A stretch of 64,000 bases of DNA, taken from NCBI GenBank assembly GCA_018646675.1, contig JABGUH010000046.1, forward strand, positions 62,001-126,000. The letters are read 5' to 3'. The translations under genes were made by a program, and so were the position numbers. Of this stretch, positions 26,840 through 37,045 are shown one piece after another. Below the pieces are notes generated by a model that saw only the letters and a list, made by a program, of their open reading frames with translations, was not told where the DNA came from and made no database searches. The stretch's first letter is position 1. Every line of letters begins with the position of its first letter. Origin of the DNA: Bdellovibrionales bacterium. Lineage in GTDB: Bacteria > Bdellovibrionota > Bacteriovoracia > Bacteriovoracales > Bacteriovoracaceae.

Positions 26840-28191
26840 ACGCCCGCTCCCACTTAACTCTGACTCTGATCCTGCTAATCTCGCTATCAACTGGACTTGC
26901 CAGTGAAGTTATTAATCTAAAATCGCTGTCTCAGTCCCGCAACTCCATTGAGATTAATCAAGGTAGCTATGATGGGATTCACGTAGGAGATACTGCAAAA
27001 TTCACCTTCACTCACGGAGGAGAGCTGCCCACCTCAACCACCGGAACAGCCTGGGGAGAGGCAATCGAAGTCAATGGCCGTAGCTCTTTTGGGTTACTGA
27101 CCAACATGTCTAAACGCTGGTTAAGTGATCCCAATCCAACGACAAAACTTATTTTCCGTAAAGATCTGGTCTCGGCCAGAAAATTTTTTACTCTTGAACC
27201 TCCTCCCCCTCCCCCACTAGAAGAGGAAGGCTTTGATCAGATACAGTCGCTACAGTCCTATCAAGACACCCTGACTGGAGATGAGACAAATATAGCTAAC
27301 CTGTTAAGCAAAGCAACTGATTATAGCAACCTCCAACCAAGCAAGTGGAACCAAAAGCGCTATAAATATGATGTCGACAAAACGGGAAAACGAGTTCGCC
27401 ACCCATACAAAGAGGAGCGCTCTGCCATTATCCAAAGATCCATCTCGAAAAAGCTAGTTCAGGACAACCTTTTTTATCCCACTCGAAAGGCAGACATCTT
27501 TGATGATGCCCTAATTCGTCAAGAGAGAATTAAGGCATCATTTATGAATAGTGGAATAACTCAAGAGCGAAAACGGCAAAACTATCTTGTACACCATAAA
27601 AAAAGTCATGAGTTCTTATTAAATTATGGGCAATCACTACTATATAATACCTCACTGGATGATCCAAATTTTAACATAAGTGGTTACAGTATTGTCATAG
27701 GCTATGAACTACTACTAGAGCGCCTAAACATAAGATGGCGCAACTGGACTCTACGGGCCAACTATAGAAGCAGTACAAACTATTACAATATTGCTGGAGC
27801 GAATGCCAAATCAGATGAGAGAAGCCTACAATTTGTGCTCAATTGGTATCCCTACCACAATCCAACAGCTCTACTTAAACCGCTACTATATATTGGAGCT
27901 GGGGCCGGAATGGGAGCAGCATCTATTACTCCATCATCTGGAGCCACCACCAATCAGCCGACATGGAGCTATGCCATCTACCAAATACCGGTATTGATAA
28001 CTGGGGTAAAATATCGCTTTGGTTCAGGGGATGGACTGATTGAAATAATTCCGTTTGGTATGGCCCTTCATCTGGCAATCTCATATCAGCTAATAATGCT
28101 ATCCCCGGCAAACCAACTTCCAAATGGAATAGATGGGGCGATCAGTACCAACGATATTAAGCTAATCAGTGGGCTATCATTCTATTTCTAG
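26836..28191 (+). CDS. Outer-membrane protein of unknown function
   Basis: The 451-residue protein has a signal peptide (1-22). A soluble N-terminal domain follows, including ISLKSLSQSRNSIEINQ-like text and SYDGIHVGDTAKFTF, reminiscent of small periplasmic beta domains. A Pro-rich break (EPPPPPPLEEE, about 116-126) separates it from a C-terminal beta-barrel of alternating strands ending in LISGLSFYF. The terminal Phe fits BAM recognition. It is cotranscribed with the upstream SH3-like protein (four-base overlap). Function unknown. Confidence 0.6.
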   Translation: MNARSHLTLTLILLISLSTGLASEVINLKSLSQSRNSIEINQGSYDGIHVGDTAKFTFTHGGELPTSTTGTAWGEAIEVNGRSSFGLLTNMSKRWLSDPNPTTKLIFRKDLVSARKFFTLEPPPPPPLEEEGFDQIQSLQSYQDTLTGDETNIANLLSKATDYSNLQPSKWNQKRYKYDVDKTGKRVRHPYKEERSAIIQRSISKKLVQDNLFYPTRKADIFDDALIRQERIKASFMNSGITQERKRQNYLVHHKKSHEFLLNYGQSLLYNTSLDDPNFNISGYSIVIGYELLLERLNIRWRNWTLRANYRSSTNYYNIAGANAKSDERSLQFVLNWYPYHNPTALLKPLLYIGAGAGMGAASITPSSGATTNQPTWSYAIYQIPVLITGVKYRFGSGDGLIEIIPFGMALHLAISYQLIMLSPANQLPNGIDGAISTNDIKLISGLSFYF

Positions 28192-28212
28192 GAACTAACT
28201 TTTTTAGTTTAA

Positions 28213-29448
28213 CTATTTAATGAAGGGTATTAGCTCTGGACAGGATTTATTAAGATGGTCAATCTTGCCCAATACTCCACCTTGATTATGTTTCATAAAT
28301 AGATAGTTCATCATAATAATTCGATGATCTTCCAAATCCAAAACATCAGGAGAGTGATTAATAATTACCGTCCTCCCCTCAATTGTCAGTCGATCCGATT
28401 TCTGATCAAAATGGTGCCTGACTTTAAAACGTTTAAGGGTTGAGCAAATCTCGTCAAGACGATCGCTCTCTTTATAACGCAGTCCCTTCACTCCCGTAAG
28501 CGTTGAACTACCTTTTGAGTAGGAGCAGATAAACGCTAAGGTTGGTACTAAATCGGGAAAATCAGAACACTCAATCTGAGCAGCATGCAGATTGCTTTTC
28601 GATATAAGCAACCCATCAGGCAAACACTCAACCTCGCCACCCATCTTGCGAACAATATCCACCAAGGCAGAATCAGGCTGCATGGGATCGAGCAATGACT
28701 CTCCTTTTACGATGAGAGTCTGACAAATCAGCCCCAAGGCAATCGGATAAGAGAGAGTACTCATATCAAATGGAACCGTATACTCCCTGATCCCCTTAGT
28801 CGTAACTTGGTCTATTAGATATTTTGTCAAAGTGTAGTAGGAGTGAGAACCCTTTAACTGTGCCGGTTGAACTTTGATTTGTGGTAAATTAATCAATGCC
28901 AAACTAATCGCTGAAGCAAATTGAGAGGAACGATCAGACTCCACGACTACTATTTTATTCCTGTCATCGCAGGGGCCTTTGATCTCCAGCCAATAATTAT
29001 CATTGGCAATACCATACTTGATCTCAACGGCAAGATTCTGTAGGGCAGAAGTTAACTCCTCCACCGGACGCAGGGGGATACGCCCGGTAGGTACCAAGCG
29101 ATAGGTGCGCTTTCCTATGGCCAGCAGTGCGGCCAGGAAACGGTTGGTTGTTCCTCCGTCGCCGGTTGGTACTAGCAGCGGAGTAGTAACGTTCTGTTCA
29201 CAAGCAGGAAAGGATTTTTTTACTATAATGTGACCAGGCGCTTCGATAATTATTAAACCAACCATTTTTAAGGCAACAATTAAATTTTCTACATCAGAGG
29301 ATTTGGGCATTTGATATAAGTGAAACTCTTCTGGAACAAGTGACGCTAAAATTAATAGACGAATAGCATATGACTTAGATGTAGAGATGGTAATTGATGG
29401 GGCAATATCACCCGGGGAGACCTTAACGACGGAGCTGTTCCAACTCAT
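28213..29448 (-). CDS. aroA: 3-phosphoshikimate 1-carboxyvinyltransferase AroA
   Basis: AroA (EPSP synthase) joins shikimate-3-phosphate and PEP, the sixth shikimate-pathway step. The 411-residue protein has the N-terminal signature SKSYAIRLLILASL, the GDGGTTNRFLAALLA box, SSQFASAISLALI and the C-terminal KGLRYKESDRLDEI motif that carries active-site Lys/Arg residues. Its ATG lies inside the 3' end of aroB (26-base overlap). It is the last gene of the aroC-aroB-aroA operon. Confidence 0.95.
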   Translation of the reverse strand: MSWNSSVVKVSPGDIAPSITISTSKSYAIRLLILASLVPEEFHLYQMPKSSDVENLIVALKMVGLIIIEAPGHIIVKKSFPACEQNVTTPLLVPTGDGGTTNRFLAALLAIGKRTYRLVPTGRIPLRPVEELTSALQNLAVEIKYGIANDNYWLEIKGPCDDRNKIVVVESDRSSQFASAISLALINLPQIKVQPAQLKGSHSYYTLTKYLIDQVTTKGIREYTVPFDMSTLSYPIALGLICQTLIVKGESLLDPMQPDSALVDIVRKMGGEVECLPDGLLISKSNLHAAQIECSDFPDLVPTLAFICSYSKGSSTLTGVKGLRYKESDRLDEICSTLKRFKVRHHFDQKSDRLTIEGRTVIINHSPDVLDLEDHRIIMMNYLFMKHNQGGVLGKIDHLNKSCPELIPFIK

Positions 29449-30457
29449 CTCGCACCCTCTCCATCTCTTTGCTAATCCACTCCAGAGATATCTCCTTGAC
29501 TAACGGATTTCCCACAGAAGAAAGTGTGACCAACTTAATCGCTGCTCCAGCCACTCTTTTTTTATCCCCTTGGATAGTTGCAAAAACCTTCTCTGTATCA
29601 AATTGATCCCTAGTCCAAGGCAACGGTGCTACCGCGCATCGATTACCAAGATAGATATCCTGCCATAATTGTAACATCTCTTTTTGTTCCAGTAGAATAA
29701 AGATCGAAGCAATTCCATATGAGACAGCCACTCCATGAGAAATGCTGAATAATTTTTCATAGGCATGTCCAAAAGTGTGCCCAAGGTTTAAGACCCGCCG
29801 TTGCCCCTCTTCTAACGCATCTCCAGATACAATACGTCCTTTATATTGAACACAACTAGCAATTAGCTGCTTACTCTTAATATCCTGTAACTGATGAAAA
29901 TTAATTTTGGAAGGGGGGATGAGAAAGGAGTACTTTACAATCTCTCCCCAACCACTCTGCCACTCTACTTCCGGTAAAGTGTTTAAGAAATTGTGGTCGA
30001 TCCAGACATACTCTGGTTGATGAAAAGCACCAATTAAATTTTTACCTTGGGTTGAGTTCAACCCAACTTTCCCTCCAATACTGGCATCCACCATTGAAAG
30101 TAGAGTTGTTGGAATTACGCTCCACTTAATTCCCCGTAATAGAGTGGCGGCAACAAAACCGGCCATATCACTCGTGGCCCCACCACCAATTACCACCAAA
30201 TGAGACTCGCGGTGAATTCCACTAGTAATAAAGTAGTCCAGCACCTGGGAAAAAGTCCCCATCTCTTTGACCTGCTCTCCTCCATCAACAAAGAGAGTAA
30301 TAACTTCCTTACTATTTAAATTATTAATCCGCTCGATCTGCTGGGGATATTCCTGCTTAATACTATTTTCGACTATTAGTAATATCTGATCTGTCTCCAA
30401 TCCTTCAAGACTCTCAATAATAGCATCAAATTCAATATGTAAAATAACCGTCTTCAT
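29423..30457 (-). CDS. aroB: 3-dehydroquinate synthase AroB
   Basis: AroB converts DAHP to 3-dehydroquinate, using NAD and a divalent metal. The 344-residue protein has GGGATSDMAGFVAATLLRGI, then SMVDASIGGKVGLN, and the metal-binding RRVLNLGHTFGHAYE motif. These are diagnostic of the family. SD AGGAGG lies about 12 bases upstream, slightly far. It follows aroC by 15 bases and overlaps aroA by 26. Confidence 0.95.
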   Translation of the reverse strand: MKTVILHIEFDAIIESLEGLETDQILLIVENSIKQEYPQQIERINNLNSKEVITLFVDGGEQVKEMGTFSQVLDYFITSGIHRESHLVVIGGGATSDMAGFVAATLLRGIKWSVIPTTLLSMVDASIGGKVGLNSTQGKNLIGAFHQPEYVWIDHNFLNTLPEVEWQSGWGEIVKYSFLIPPSKINFHQLQDIKSKQLIASCVQYKGRIVSGDALEEGQRRVLNLGHTFGHAYEKLFSISHGVAVSYGIASIFILLEQKEMLQLWQDIYLGNRCAVAPLPWTRDQFDTEKVFATIQGDKKRVAGAAIKLVTLSSVGNPLVKEISLEWISKEMERVRDELEQLRR

Positions 30458-30472
30458 CTAGCGACCACCCTC

Positions 30473-31468
30473 CTATAGCTGGTATGCATTTTGACGCAAA
30501 AAGTGATCGGCCATCACTAACCTGGCCATCGACTCTACGACCACAACGGCACGAGGAACAATTACCGGATCATGCCTTCCATCTCTTGCCGCTCTCCCCA
30601 CCGTTGAAGGTGGCTTAAAGGTAAGTTGCAACTTGATCCTACCCCCATTACTAATTCCTCCCTCCATACCACCAAAGGGGGTCCGATTGACAATCTCTTT
30701 TCCAGTCAACTCAGCCATCTGCTCACCCCACCCGTAGGAAAATGAGGTACATCCACCAATAGATAACATCGCCTGTGCCAGGTCTGCCTTTAATTTGGAA
30801 AATACAGGCTCACCTAATCCGCAAGGAGTATTTTTAATTAATACATTGATCCGTCCCCCTACTGACTCACCTGTCTGTTGCAGCTCTAGCAGGTAGGACT
30901 CTAACTCCTGCTGGAGCTCCTGGTCGGGAAAAGAGTAAGGACCCAAATCACCATTTAAATCTGCGGTTTTAACATCGGTACCTAGAGAGAACTTCCCAAT
31001 AGAAGAAGCGAAAGCAATAACCTCCAATTTCGGCATAACCAAGGAGGCAAAATAACCTCCGACTACCCGGGCAATTGTCTCTCGCCCACTACTTCTCCCT
31101 CCACCACGATGGTCGCGGATGCCATATTTATCAAGACTGGTTTTATCAGCATGTCCTGGGCGCATCTTCTGTTCGAGAGCATCATAATCCTTCGGACGCT
31201 GATCACTGTTTACAGTAACTACAGCAATCGGCGTACCAAGAGTACGTTGCTGATAGATTCCTGATAGTATCAGGGCTTCGTCCTGTTCCTGGCGCTGGCT
31301 CAAACCAGGTATCCGACCAGGAGCTCTCCTATCCAGTAACTTTTGTAGTTGACTCAAATCGAAGGGCAAATTAGCGGGTACTCCATCGATGACAGCACCA
31401 ATTGCTGGCCCATGGGACTCGCCAAATGAGGTGACTGATAACATTTTACCAAAAGTGTTGCCACGCAT
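30473..31468 (-). CDS. aroC: Chorismate synthase AroC
   Basis: AroC catalyses the last common step, EPSP to chorismate, with reduced FMN. The 331-residue protein opens with GNTFGKMLSVTSFGESHGPA, holds the basic-rich RPGHADKTSLDKYG and DHRGGGRSSGRETIARV motifs, and ends with GRHDPVIVPRAVVVVESMA. All family signatures are present. It is the first gene of the chorismate operon and is transcribed away from the zinc-ribbon protein gene. SD is weak (GGAATAGAGC). Confidence 0.95.
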   Translation of the reverse strand: MRGNTFGKMLSVTSFGESHGPAIGAVIDGVPANLPFDLSQLQKLLDRRAPGRIPGLSQRQEQDEALILSGIYQQRTLGTPIAVVTVNSDQRPKDYDALEQKMRPGHADKTSLDKYGIRDHRGGGRSSGRETIARVVGGYFASLVMPKLEVIAFASSIGKFSLGTDVKTADLNGDLGPYSFPDQELQQELESYLLELQQTGESVGGRINVLIKNTPCGLGEPVFSKLKADLAQAMLSIGGCTSFSYGWGEQMAELTGKEIVNRTPFGGMEGGISNGGRIKLQLTFKPPSTVGRAARDGRHDPVIVPRAVVVVESMARLVMADHFLRQNAYQL

Positions 31469-31607
31469 GCTCTATTCCGACTTGTTTTTAAGTTACTCTG
31501 GCCCAACCTGCTGGTCTGCCATTCACATCTTACAAAAAGGTATCCAACGCTTAACAATCTATGTCAAGATATCTGCTAAATATTAACCATTTATTAACTT
31601 GGTGCCT

Positions 31608-32342
31608 ATGGAAATCACAGAATTTGCAACACTTTTTACTATCCAAAGCTTGGACCGTGCCATCGGGGAAGCTAAGCAGCAAATAACGACACAAGAGAAG
31701 AGAATTCAAGCACTAAACGGACAAATTGAGTTCAAAAGAGATGAACTCTCAGAGATTAATACTAAGTTTACAGTTCAAAAACAGGAGCTTCAGCAGGCAG
31801 AGAGAGAGCTTGTTGCAGTAGAGCTTAAACTGGCCAAGAGTAGGGAACACCTGACTGCTTCCACCGGCCAAGCAATGGCCGATGCAGCGGAACGGGAAGC
31901 CAGTCAGCTTAGCAACAAACAACAGGATTTAGAGCAACAGGTTTTGGCGGGAATGGAGAATATAGAAAATCTACAAATTGAGATATCCACCACGCAAGAA
32001 TTTATCGCTGGAGCAACGATCTCATCCCAAGAGATTGCATCAGATGTGGCAACGGAGATAGAGAGAGAAAATGGTGTCATAAATGGCTTGCAAGAGCGAA
32101 TTGAGAACAATCTTGAGGAGCTCTCTCCCTCACTGCAGGAGATCTTTAAAAGTATCAATAAGAAGTATCGCTTTAAACGGCCACTGGCGGTAGTAGAAGA
32201 GGGGTGCTGCTCTGAGTGTGGAATGGGTGTCAGTGAATCCCTACGCGCCAAGGTAAATCAAGGCTCTACCTTGGAGTTATGCGGAGCTTGTGGTCGTATC
32301 CTTGCTCCTCACCCGGAGAAGACCTTTAAACCAGCCCACTAG
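31608..32342 (+). CDS. Coiled-coil protein with C-terminal C4 zinc ribbon (CdsZ/zf-RING_7 type)
   Basis: The 244-residue protein is a long coiled coil (about 15-185; for example QELQQAERELVAVELKLAKS). A C4 zinc ribbon follows near 203-237, with CX2C pairs in CSECG and CGACG. This is the layout of the zf-RING_7/DUF164 family, sometimes called CdsZ in chlamydial type III secretion. ATG 31608 was chosen; an in-frame TTG at 31599 is less likely. The last 66 bases, including the second Cys pair, overlap the 3' end of the RND gene on the other strand. Confidence 0.82.
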   Translation: MEITEFATLFTIQSLDRAIGEAKQQITTQEKRIQALNGQIEFKRDELSEINTKFTVQKQELQQAERELVAVELKLAKSREHLTASTGQAMADAAEREASQLSNKQQDLEQQVLAGMENIENLQIEISTTQEFIAGATISSQEIASDVATEIERENGVINGLQERIENNLEELSPSLQEIFKSINKKYRFKRPLAVVEEGCCSECGMGVSESLRAKVNQGSTLELCGACGRILAPHPEKTFKPAH

Positions 32343-35300
32343 CTTAACATAGACTAGATAGTTGCAAGGGATAAAGACCAGCGTAACCACGGTAGAAAAT
32401 AGTAATCCCCAGGCAAAGCTGATTGCCATCGGTTTCAAGAAGGGATCGCCACCAGAGCTATGAGCAATCGGCATTAGCCCAGCAACAGTAGTAAAGGTGG
32501 TCAAAATGACCGGACGAAAACGGGAGACACTTGCCTCTAAAATGGAATCGAGTAGCTGCTCCCCATCTCTGGCTTGACTACGACGCTCATTAATAAATGT
32601 GACCAGAACAATTGAGTCATTAACGACAACTCCAATCAGTGCCACCACCCCCATCAGGGCCATAAAGCCCAAGGCCAAACCTAAAATTTTAAAAGTGAAG
32701 ATCACCCCGATCAGACCAAGGGGAATCGCCATCATGACCACGATAGGCTGTCCAAGGCTGGTAAACATCGCAACTAAAATAAAAAAGATACAAAAAAGAG
32801 CAATCACCCCAGCCTTTAACAGCCCTCGCATGGATTTATTGGTATCCACTCGCTCGCCAGCAAACTCAAAAGTAATATCAGGATAGGGGGCTACAATTTT
32901 TTTTATCTTGGGGGCCAGATCATTCGAGACCTTAATCGAGTCAGTAATTTTCTTATCCAAACTAGCCGAAACCGAAATTACTCGCTTCTGCTTCAGGCGA
33001 CGGATGACAAAAGCCCCTTTGGTCATGGAGGTGTCGATCACTCGTCTTAAAGGGATTCGCCTCCCCTGCTGGTTAAGAACAAAAAGCTCTTTTAATGACT
33101 CCACCTTACTTCTGGCCACCTCATTCAAAAGAATTTTAATCTCAATATCCTCATCACTCTCCCGAATCTCTGTTAGGGCATCTCCCGCCAAAGCACGGCG
33201 TAGCTCTAGTGCCACCTGTTTTGTATTTAGACCGAGCCGCTTCGCCTCATCCTCACGAACAGTGACTACCACTTGAGGTTTTCCCTCTTCAAAGTCGGTC
33301 TCCGCCGATAGAACTCCCTTCGTTTGATCCATCAACTGTTTTACTTTTTTAGATACCATGCTTAATTCGTTTAAGTCGTTACCACTTAAGTCAATCTCTA
33401 ATGCCTTCCCTTTGGGAGGACCACCCTGAATTTTTTCAACTGCAATTGAAATGCCGTTCTCTTTTTTTAGTGGATCTAGCCGGGCCGTTAACTCTCCTAA
33501 TATCTGATCGGTGCTGCGATTGCGCTCATCTGGTGGGGTCAAGTAGACAATCATCGAAGCGTAGTGATCGCCAGTTTTTACTCGTTGGTGACGCCCAATC
33601 TGCATTCCAACTAAACTCTTGATCTGGTCCAACTCCTCCTTTTGAATTGTCTCCAGAGTGATAGATTCCATACGTTTCATCAACTTGTCAGTTGTGGCCA
33701 ATGGAGTTCCCATCGTCCCTTTCATATTAACAAAGACCACTCTGACATCATCGCCCGGAAATAACTCAAAACGCATCCCCTTGGCGACAAAGTATGAACC
33801 AATCAAAACAACTAAAAAGATAAAAATAGTGATTCCGGGAATATTCAAAAAAAACGTTAATAATCTACGATAGAGATTGATTAACGGCTGATACCATCTT
33901 GTGCCATTACTTCGTTTGGACATCCGTCCAAAGTCCGCCAAGTGACTGGGCAGAATAAAAAAACACTCAAACATTGATGCTGAAAGGCAGATGATGACTA
34001 TTGCTGGCACCTGCCAGAGGAACTTACCCATAATTCCCCCCATAAAAAAGAGGGCCCCGAAAGCAACCATGGTAGTAAGAATTGTTGCCGTCACAGGACG
34101 AATCGTCTCAAAAGCAGCCTCCTTCGCTGCCCGCTGAGGCGGAATACCCTGCTCGATCTTCTGATAGAACTGTTCGGCGACAATAATCGCATCATCGACT
34201 AACATCCCCAGGACTACAATCAGCCCAAACATGGAGATCATATTAATGGAGTAACCCAACCAGTCCATAACAGCAAAAGCAGTCATAAAGGCGATCGGGG
34301 CCCCAAGAGAGGTGATAATTGAGGTTCGTAAATTCAGAAAAAATAGTAGGCAGATAAATACCAGTCCCATTCCCAAAATACCATTGTGTTTAAGAATATC
34401 CAGGCGTCGCTTAACATAGTACGAGAGGTCGTTGGCGTAGCGATGCAATTTAATCGACCCACTGGGAATAGCAGTTAGAAATTTCTCCGCCTGCTGTTTA
34501 ATCATGTTGGTAGTACGAATAATGTCTGCATTTTTCTTAATCATCACCTGCAGGTAGATCGCCTGCTCACCGTTTGAGCGATGAATAACTCCATCTTTAA
34601 CTGGGAGTCTGGAAACCTGGGCAATATCCTTAACCCGCACCTTTTGCCCAGAGAAGTTAGAGCGAATAACAACATTTTCAATATCCTCTAACTGCTCAAA
34701 TTCTGCAACCGTCCTAACCATAATGTTCTGTCCAGCACCTTCCAATGTCCCACCAGAGAGAGAGAGATTGCGATTTTGAATAGCCTGGGCGACCTCCCCC
34801 ATAGTCAATTCAAAACGGTTTAGCTGCTCCAACTTGACCTCAACTCTTATCTCATCACGGCGGTAGCCGCCAAAAGTGACATAAGAGATCTCTCCCATCT
34901 GCTCTAGGTTATTACGGAGATTTTTGGCCACCTGACGCAGTTTTGTATAGTCTTCCCCCACTAATACCACCTCAATGGCACTGCGGGTTTTATTACTAAT
35001 CTTATTAATGAACGGACCTTCGCTATCCTCTGGTAGATCCATTACGGTATCGGTCGCCGCCTTGACATCATCAACCACCTCGTCGATATCACTATCTGCA
35101 TCTACCTTAATGGTAATAATTGACCTCCCCTCGAAAGAGAGAGCATTTAACTCCTCAATACCATCAATCCCTTTTAATACTCGCTCCAAGCTAATCGTTA
35201 CCAACTTCTCAACATCTTCCGTACTTGATCCACTGTATGGAGTTGAGAGGATGGCAATATCGAAACTAATATCGGGGAAAGTCTCACGTTTCAGGTTAAA

Positions 35301-35390
35301 GAGAGAGAGTATGCCCACTAGTATGATCATTACCGTTAGCAGATTTACCAGTAGTGAACGATCTATAAAATAGTTAATTAATCCTTTCAT
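32277..35390 (-). CDS. RND superfamily efflux permease (AcrB/MdtB-like)
   Basis: The 1037-residue inner-membrane transporter has about 12 membrane helices and RND hallmarks. These include NLKRETFPDISFDI near the start, GLIVVLGMLVDDAIIVAEQF with the proton-relay Asp pair, and the second half MGVVALIGVVVNDSIVLVTF. It belongs to the multidrug or acriflavine type rather than SecDF/MmpL. It is followed (in transcription, upstream) by a TolC-family gene 47 bases away. No membrane-fusion/adaptor gene is present, so the adaptor must be elsewhere or absent. Its 3' end overlaps the convergent zinc-ribbon gene by 66 bases. Confidence 0.93.
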   Translation of the reverse strand: MKGLINYFIDRSLLVNLLTVMIILVGILSLFNLKRETFPDISFDIAILSTPYSGSSTEDVEKLVTISLERVLKGIDGIEELNALSFEGRSIITIKVDADSDIDEVVDDVKAATDTVMDLPEDSEGPFINKISNKTRSAIEVVLVGEDYTKLRQVAKNLRNNLEQMGEISYVTFGGYRRDEIRVEVKLEQLNRFELTMGEVAQAIQNRNLSLSGGTLEGAGQNIMVRTVAEFEQLEDIENVVIRSNFSGQKVRVKDIAQVSRLPVKDGVIHRSNGEQAIYLQVMIKKNADIIRTTNMIKQQAEKFLTAIPSGSIKLHRYANDLSYYVKRRLDILKHNGILGMGLVFICLLFFLNLRTSIITSLGAPIAFMTAFAVMDWLGYSINMISMFGLIVVLGMLVDDAIIVAEQFYQKIEQGIPPQRAAKEAAFETIRPVTATILTTMVAFGALFFMGGIMGKFLWQVPAIVIICLSASMFECFFILPSHLADFGRMSKRSNGTRWYQPLINLYRRLLTFFLNIPGITIFIFLVVLIGSYFVAKGMRFELFPGDDVRVVFVNMKGTMGTPLATTDKLMKRMESITLETIQKEELDQIKSLVGMQIGRHQRVKTGDHYASMIVYLTPPDERNRSTDQILGELTARLDPLKKENGISIAVEKIQGGPPKGKALEIDLSGNDLNELSMVSKKVKQLMDQTKGVLSAETDFEEGKPQVVVTVREDEAKRLGLNTKQVALELRRALAGDALTEIRESDEDIEIKILLNEVARSKVESLKELFVLNQQGRRIPLRRVIDTSMTKGAFVIRRLKQKRVISVSASLDKKITDSIKVSNDLAPKIKKIVAPYPDITFEFAGERVDTNKSMRGLLKAGVIALFCIFFILVAMFTSLGQPIVVMMAIPLGLIGVIFTFKILGLALGFMALMGVVALIGVVVNDSIVLVTFINERRSQARDGEQLLDSILEASVSRFRPVILTTFTTVAGLMPIAHSSGGDPFLKPMAISFAWGLLFSTVVTLVFIPCNYLVYVKLVGWFKGLLRVRSKDTTTSSA

Positions 35391-35437
35391 TACAATCTCT
35401 CTTATCTAAGCTTTTTCAATCATTTCGCGACAGGCAT

Positions 35438-36874
35438 CTAGAATGAAGCCTTATCCAAATACTCTTTTAACTCCCCATCAAGAACTGCCAACGAAACAAC
35501 TAATCCTTCTCGCTCCACTAAACTACGTACTAGTGAAATTTCCGTCTCAATCAATCTCTCCTCTGCTCCAATTACCTGATCTAAAGTCGCCTTTCCTAAT
35601 TGGTACAGTTTTCCATACTCCATCACAACCTGCCGAGCAAACTGTCGACGCCCTTTAATCGATTTCAAATTCTGATCCATCCGCTTAATCTGAGTTACGA
35701 TCTGCTCAAAAGACTGGACAAAATTTTTCTGTTTGATCTGCTGGCCCAAAATCAATTTGCCTAGCTCAATTCTCTCTTTTGCTCGCTCTGCTTTAGAGTT
35801 ATTACTGCCTAAATCTAGTGACAGATTAAAAGCGACGGTGATCTCACGATCCTGATCCAAAATTGTTCCGTTAGATAAGCTTTGTCCAATACTGCTATCA
35901 TATTCATTCCCCTTCAAACCAAAGGTAATATCCATGCTGGGGGCAAAGCTGTAGTCAATTTTTTTCAGACGCTGATTACTAAGCAACACCTGTTGCTCCA
36001 ACAGCTGTTTATCTAAACTCTGATTCCAATTTGCATTTGGAACTTGGGAGAGATTAAACTTGGCCATATCAAAAACACCAACATCACTACTATCTACCTT
36101 GCGGTGAAGCAGGAGACCAATTTTCTCTAATGATGAGTTTAAAGCGTTATGGGCATTATTGATTGCCTCTTTTTTTCCTAGCACTGCAATCTTTGACTGT
36201 ACTAGGTCAACATTTAACGCCACTCCATCTTTCACCCGCCTTATAATCAAAGCTCGTCGCTTAACCGCTCTTTTATATGCCCGCTGCTGCAACCCTCGCA
36301 GAGAGTTATGCAGTTTTGCCGCAAGATAGAAATTTGAAAATTGCAGTAGAACCTGCTGCTCATTTAAACGTGCCATCACTCGCCTTAACTCAACTCCCTG
36401 GTGCGCCAACTGTAAGCCGGCACGATCCTCACGCCCCAAACGATTGCGTCCTAAAAGTTGTTGATAGGTGATGCCCTGATTGTATTGATTCAATTTAGTT
36501 CCCGCACCTCCTAGTAAAGAGGAGCTAATCCTTCCCTGATCCACCATACTTAAGGTGTTGCTTAACGAGAGCGATCCTCCCCAAAAATTACTCTGAGTTA
36601 AAGCTAAGGTGTGGGAGTTAGTAGTTGTTTGCTGTAGATTGGAGCTACTTGACCCTTCTAGCCGATTGTCATCATAGGTAAAATTATATGCTACCCCCCA
36701 CCCTTTTGAAGCCTTAACACTACTTACGTCTAACTGCGCCAGATCCACTGCTAACAGTCCCTCTATCACCGAGAAGTTATGATTTATAAGCTCTTTGGCC
36801 AAAGGGGATATCCTAGCACTAGCGAGGGGGGCCAGTGCCAGTAGAAGTAGAGAGATAAAGAGTCGATCTAACAT
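35438..36874 (-). CDS. TolC-family outer-membrane efflux protein
   Basis: The 478-residue protein has a signal peptide (residues 1-20, ending ASARI) and TolC/OEP features: repeated coiled-coil-forming segments (QQVLLQFSNFYLAAKLHNSL; RAKERIELGKLILGQQIKQK) and two homologous halves. ATG 36874 was chosen because SD GGAG is seven bases upstream; the frame could extend ten codons further. It probably forms the outer-membrane channel for the RND permease encoded next. In type, it resembles the outer-membrane efflux proteins annotated in many Gram-negative pumps. Confidence 0.87.
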   Translation of the reverse strand: MLDRLFISLLLLALAPLASARISPLAKELINHNFSVIEGLLAVDLAQLDVSSVKASKGWGVAYNFTYDDNRLEGSSSSNLQQTTTNSHTLALTQSNFWGGSLSLSNTLSMVDQGRISSSLLGGAGTKLNQYNQGITYQQLLGRNRLGREDRAGLQLAHQGVELRRVMARLNEQQVLLQFSNFYLAAKLHNSLRGLQQRAYKRAVKRRALIIRRVKDGVALNVDLVQSKIAVLGKKEAINNAHNALNSSLEKIGLLLHRKVDSSDVGVFDMAKFNLSQVPNANWNQSLDKQLLEQQVLLSNQRLKKIDYSFAPSMDITFGLKGNEYDSSIGQSLSNGTILDQDREITVAFNLSLDLGSNNSKAERAKERIELGKLILGQQIKQKNFVQSFEQIVTQIKRMDQNLKSIKGRRQFARQVVMEYGKLYQLGKATLDQVIGAEERLIETEISLVRSLVEREGLVVSLAVLDGELKEYLDKASF

Positions 36875-37009
36875 GGGTACTCCAAAGAATAGACTAAAAT
36901 CCACTTATATATGCCAGGAAAAAAGATACGGCCCAAGAAGCCTTTTGCCGCCTTTTTGAGGGGAATTATAATGATAATATAACCAAAAATCCACCATCTG
37001 ATTTGATTG

Positions 37010-37039
37010 TTGACTATTGTCACACCCTGATGCATCAAT
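37010..37039 (+). promoter_or_regulatory. Possible rnpB promoter
   Basis: TTGACT (37010-37015) lies 18 bases before ATCAAT (37034-37039), which in turn sits seven bases before the start of the RNase P RNA stem P1. The -35 match is good and the -10 is poor. Confidence 0.35.
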
Positions 37040-37045
37040 AGTGCT

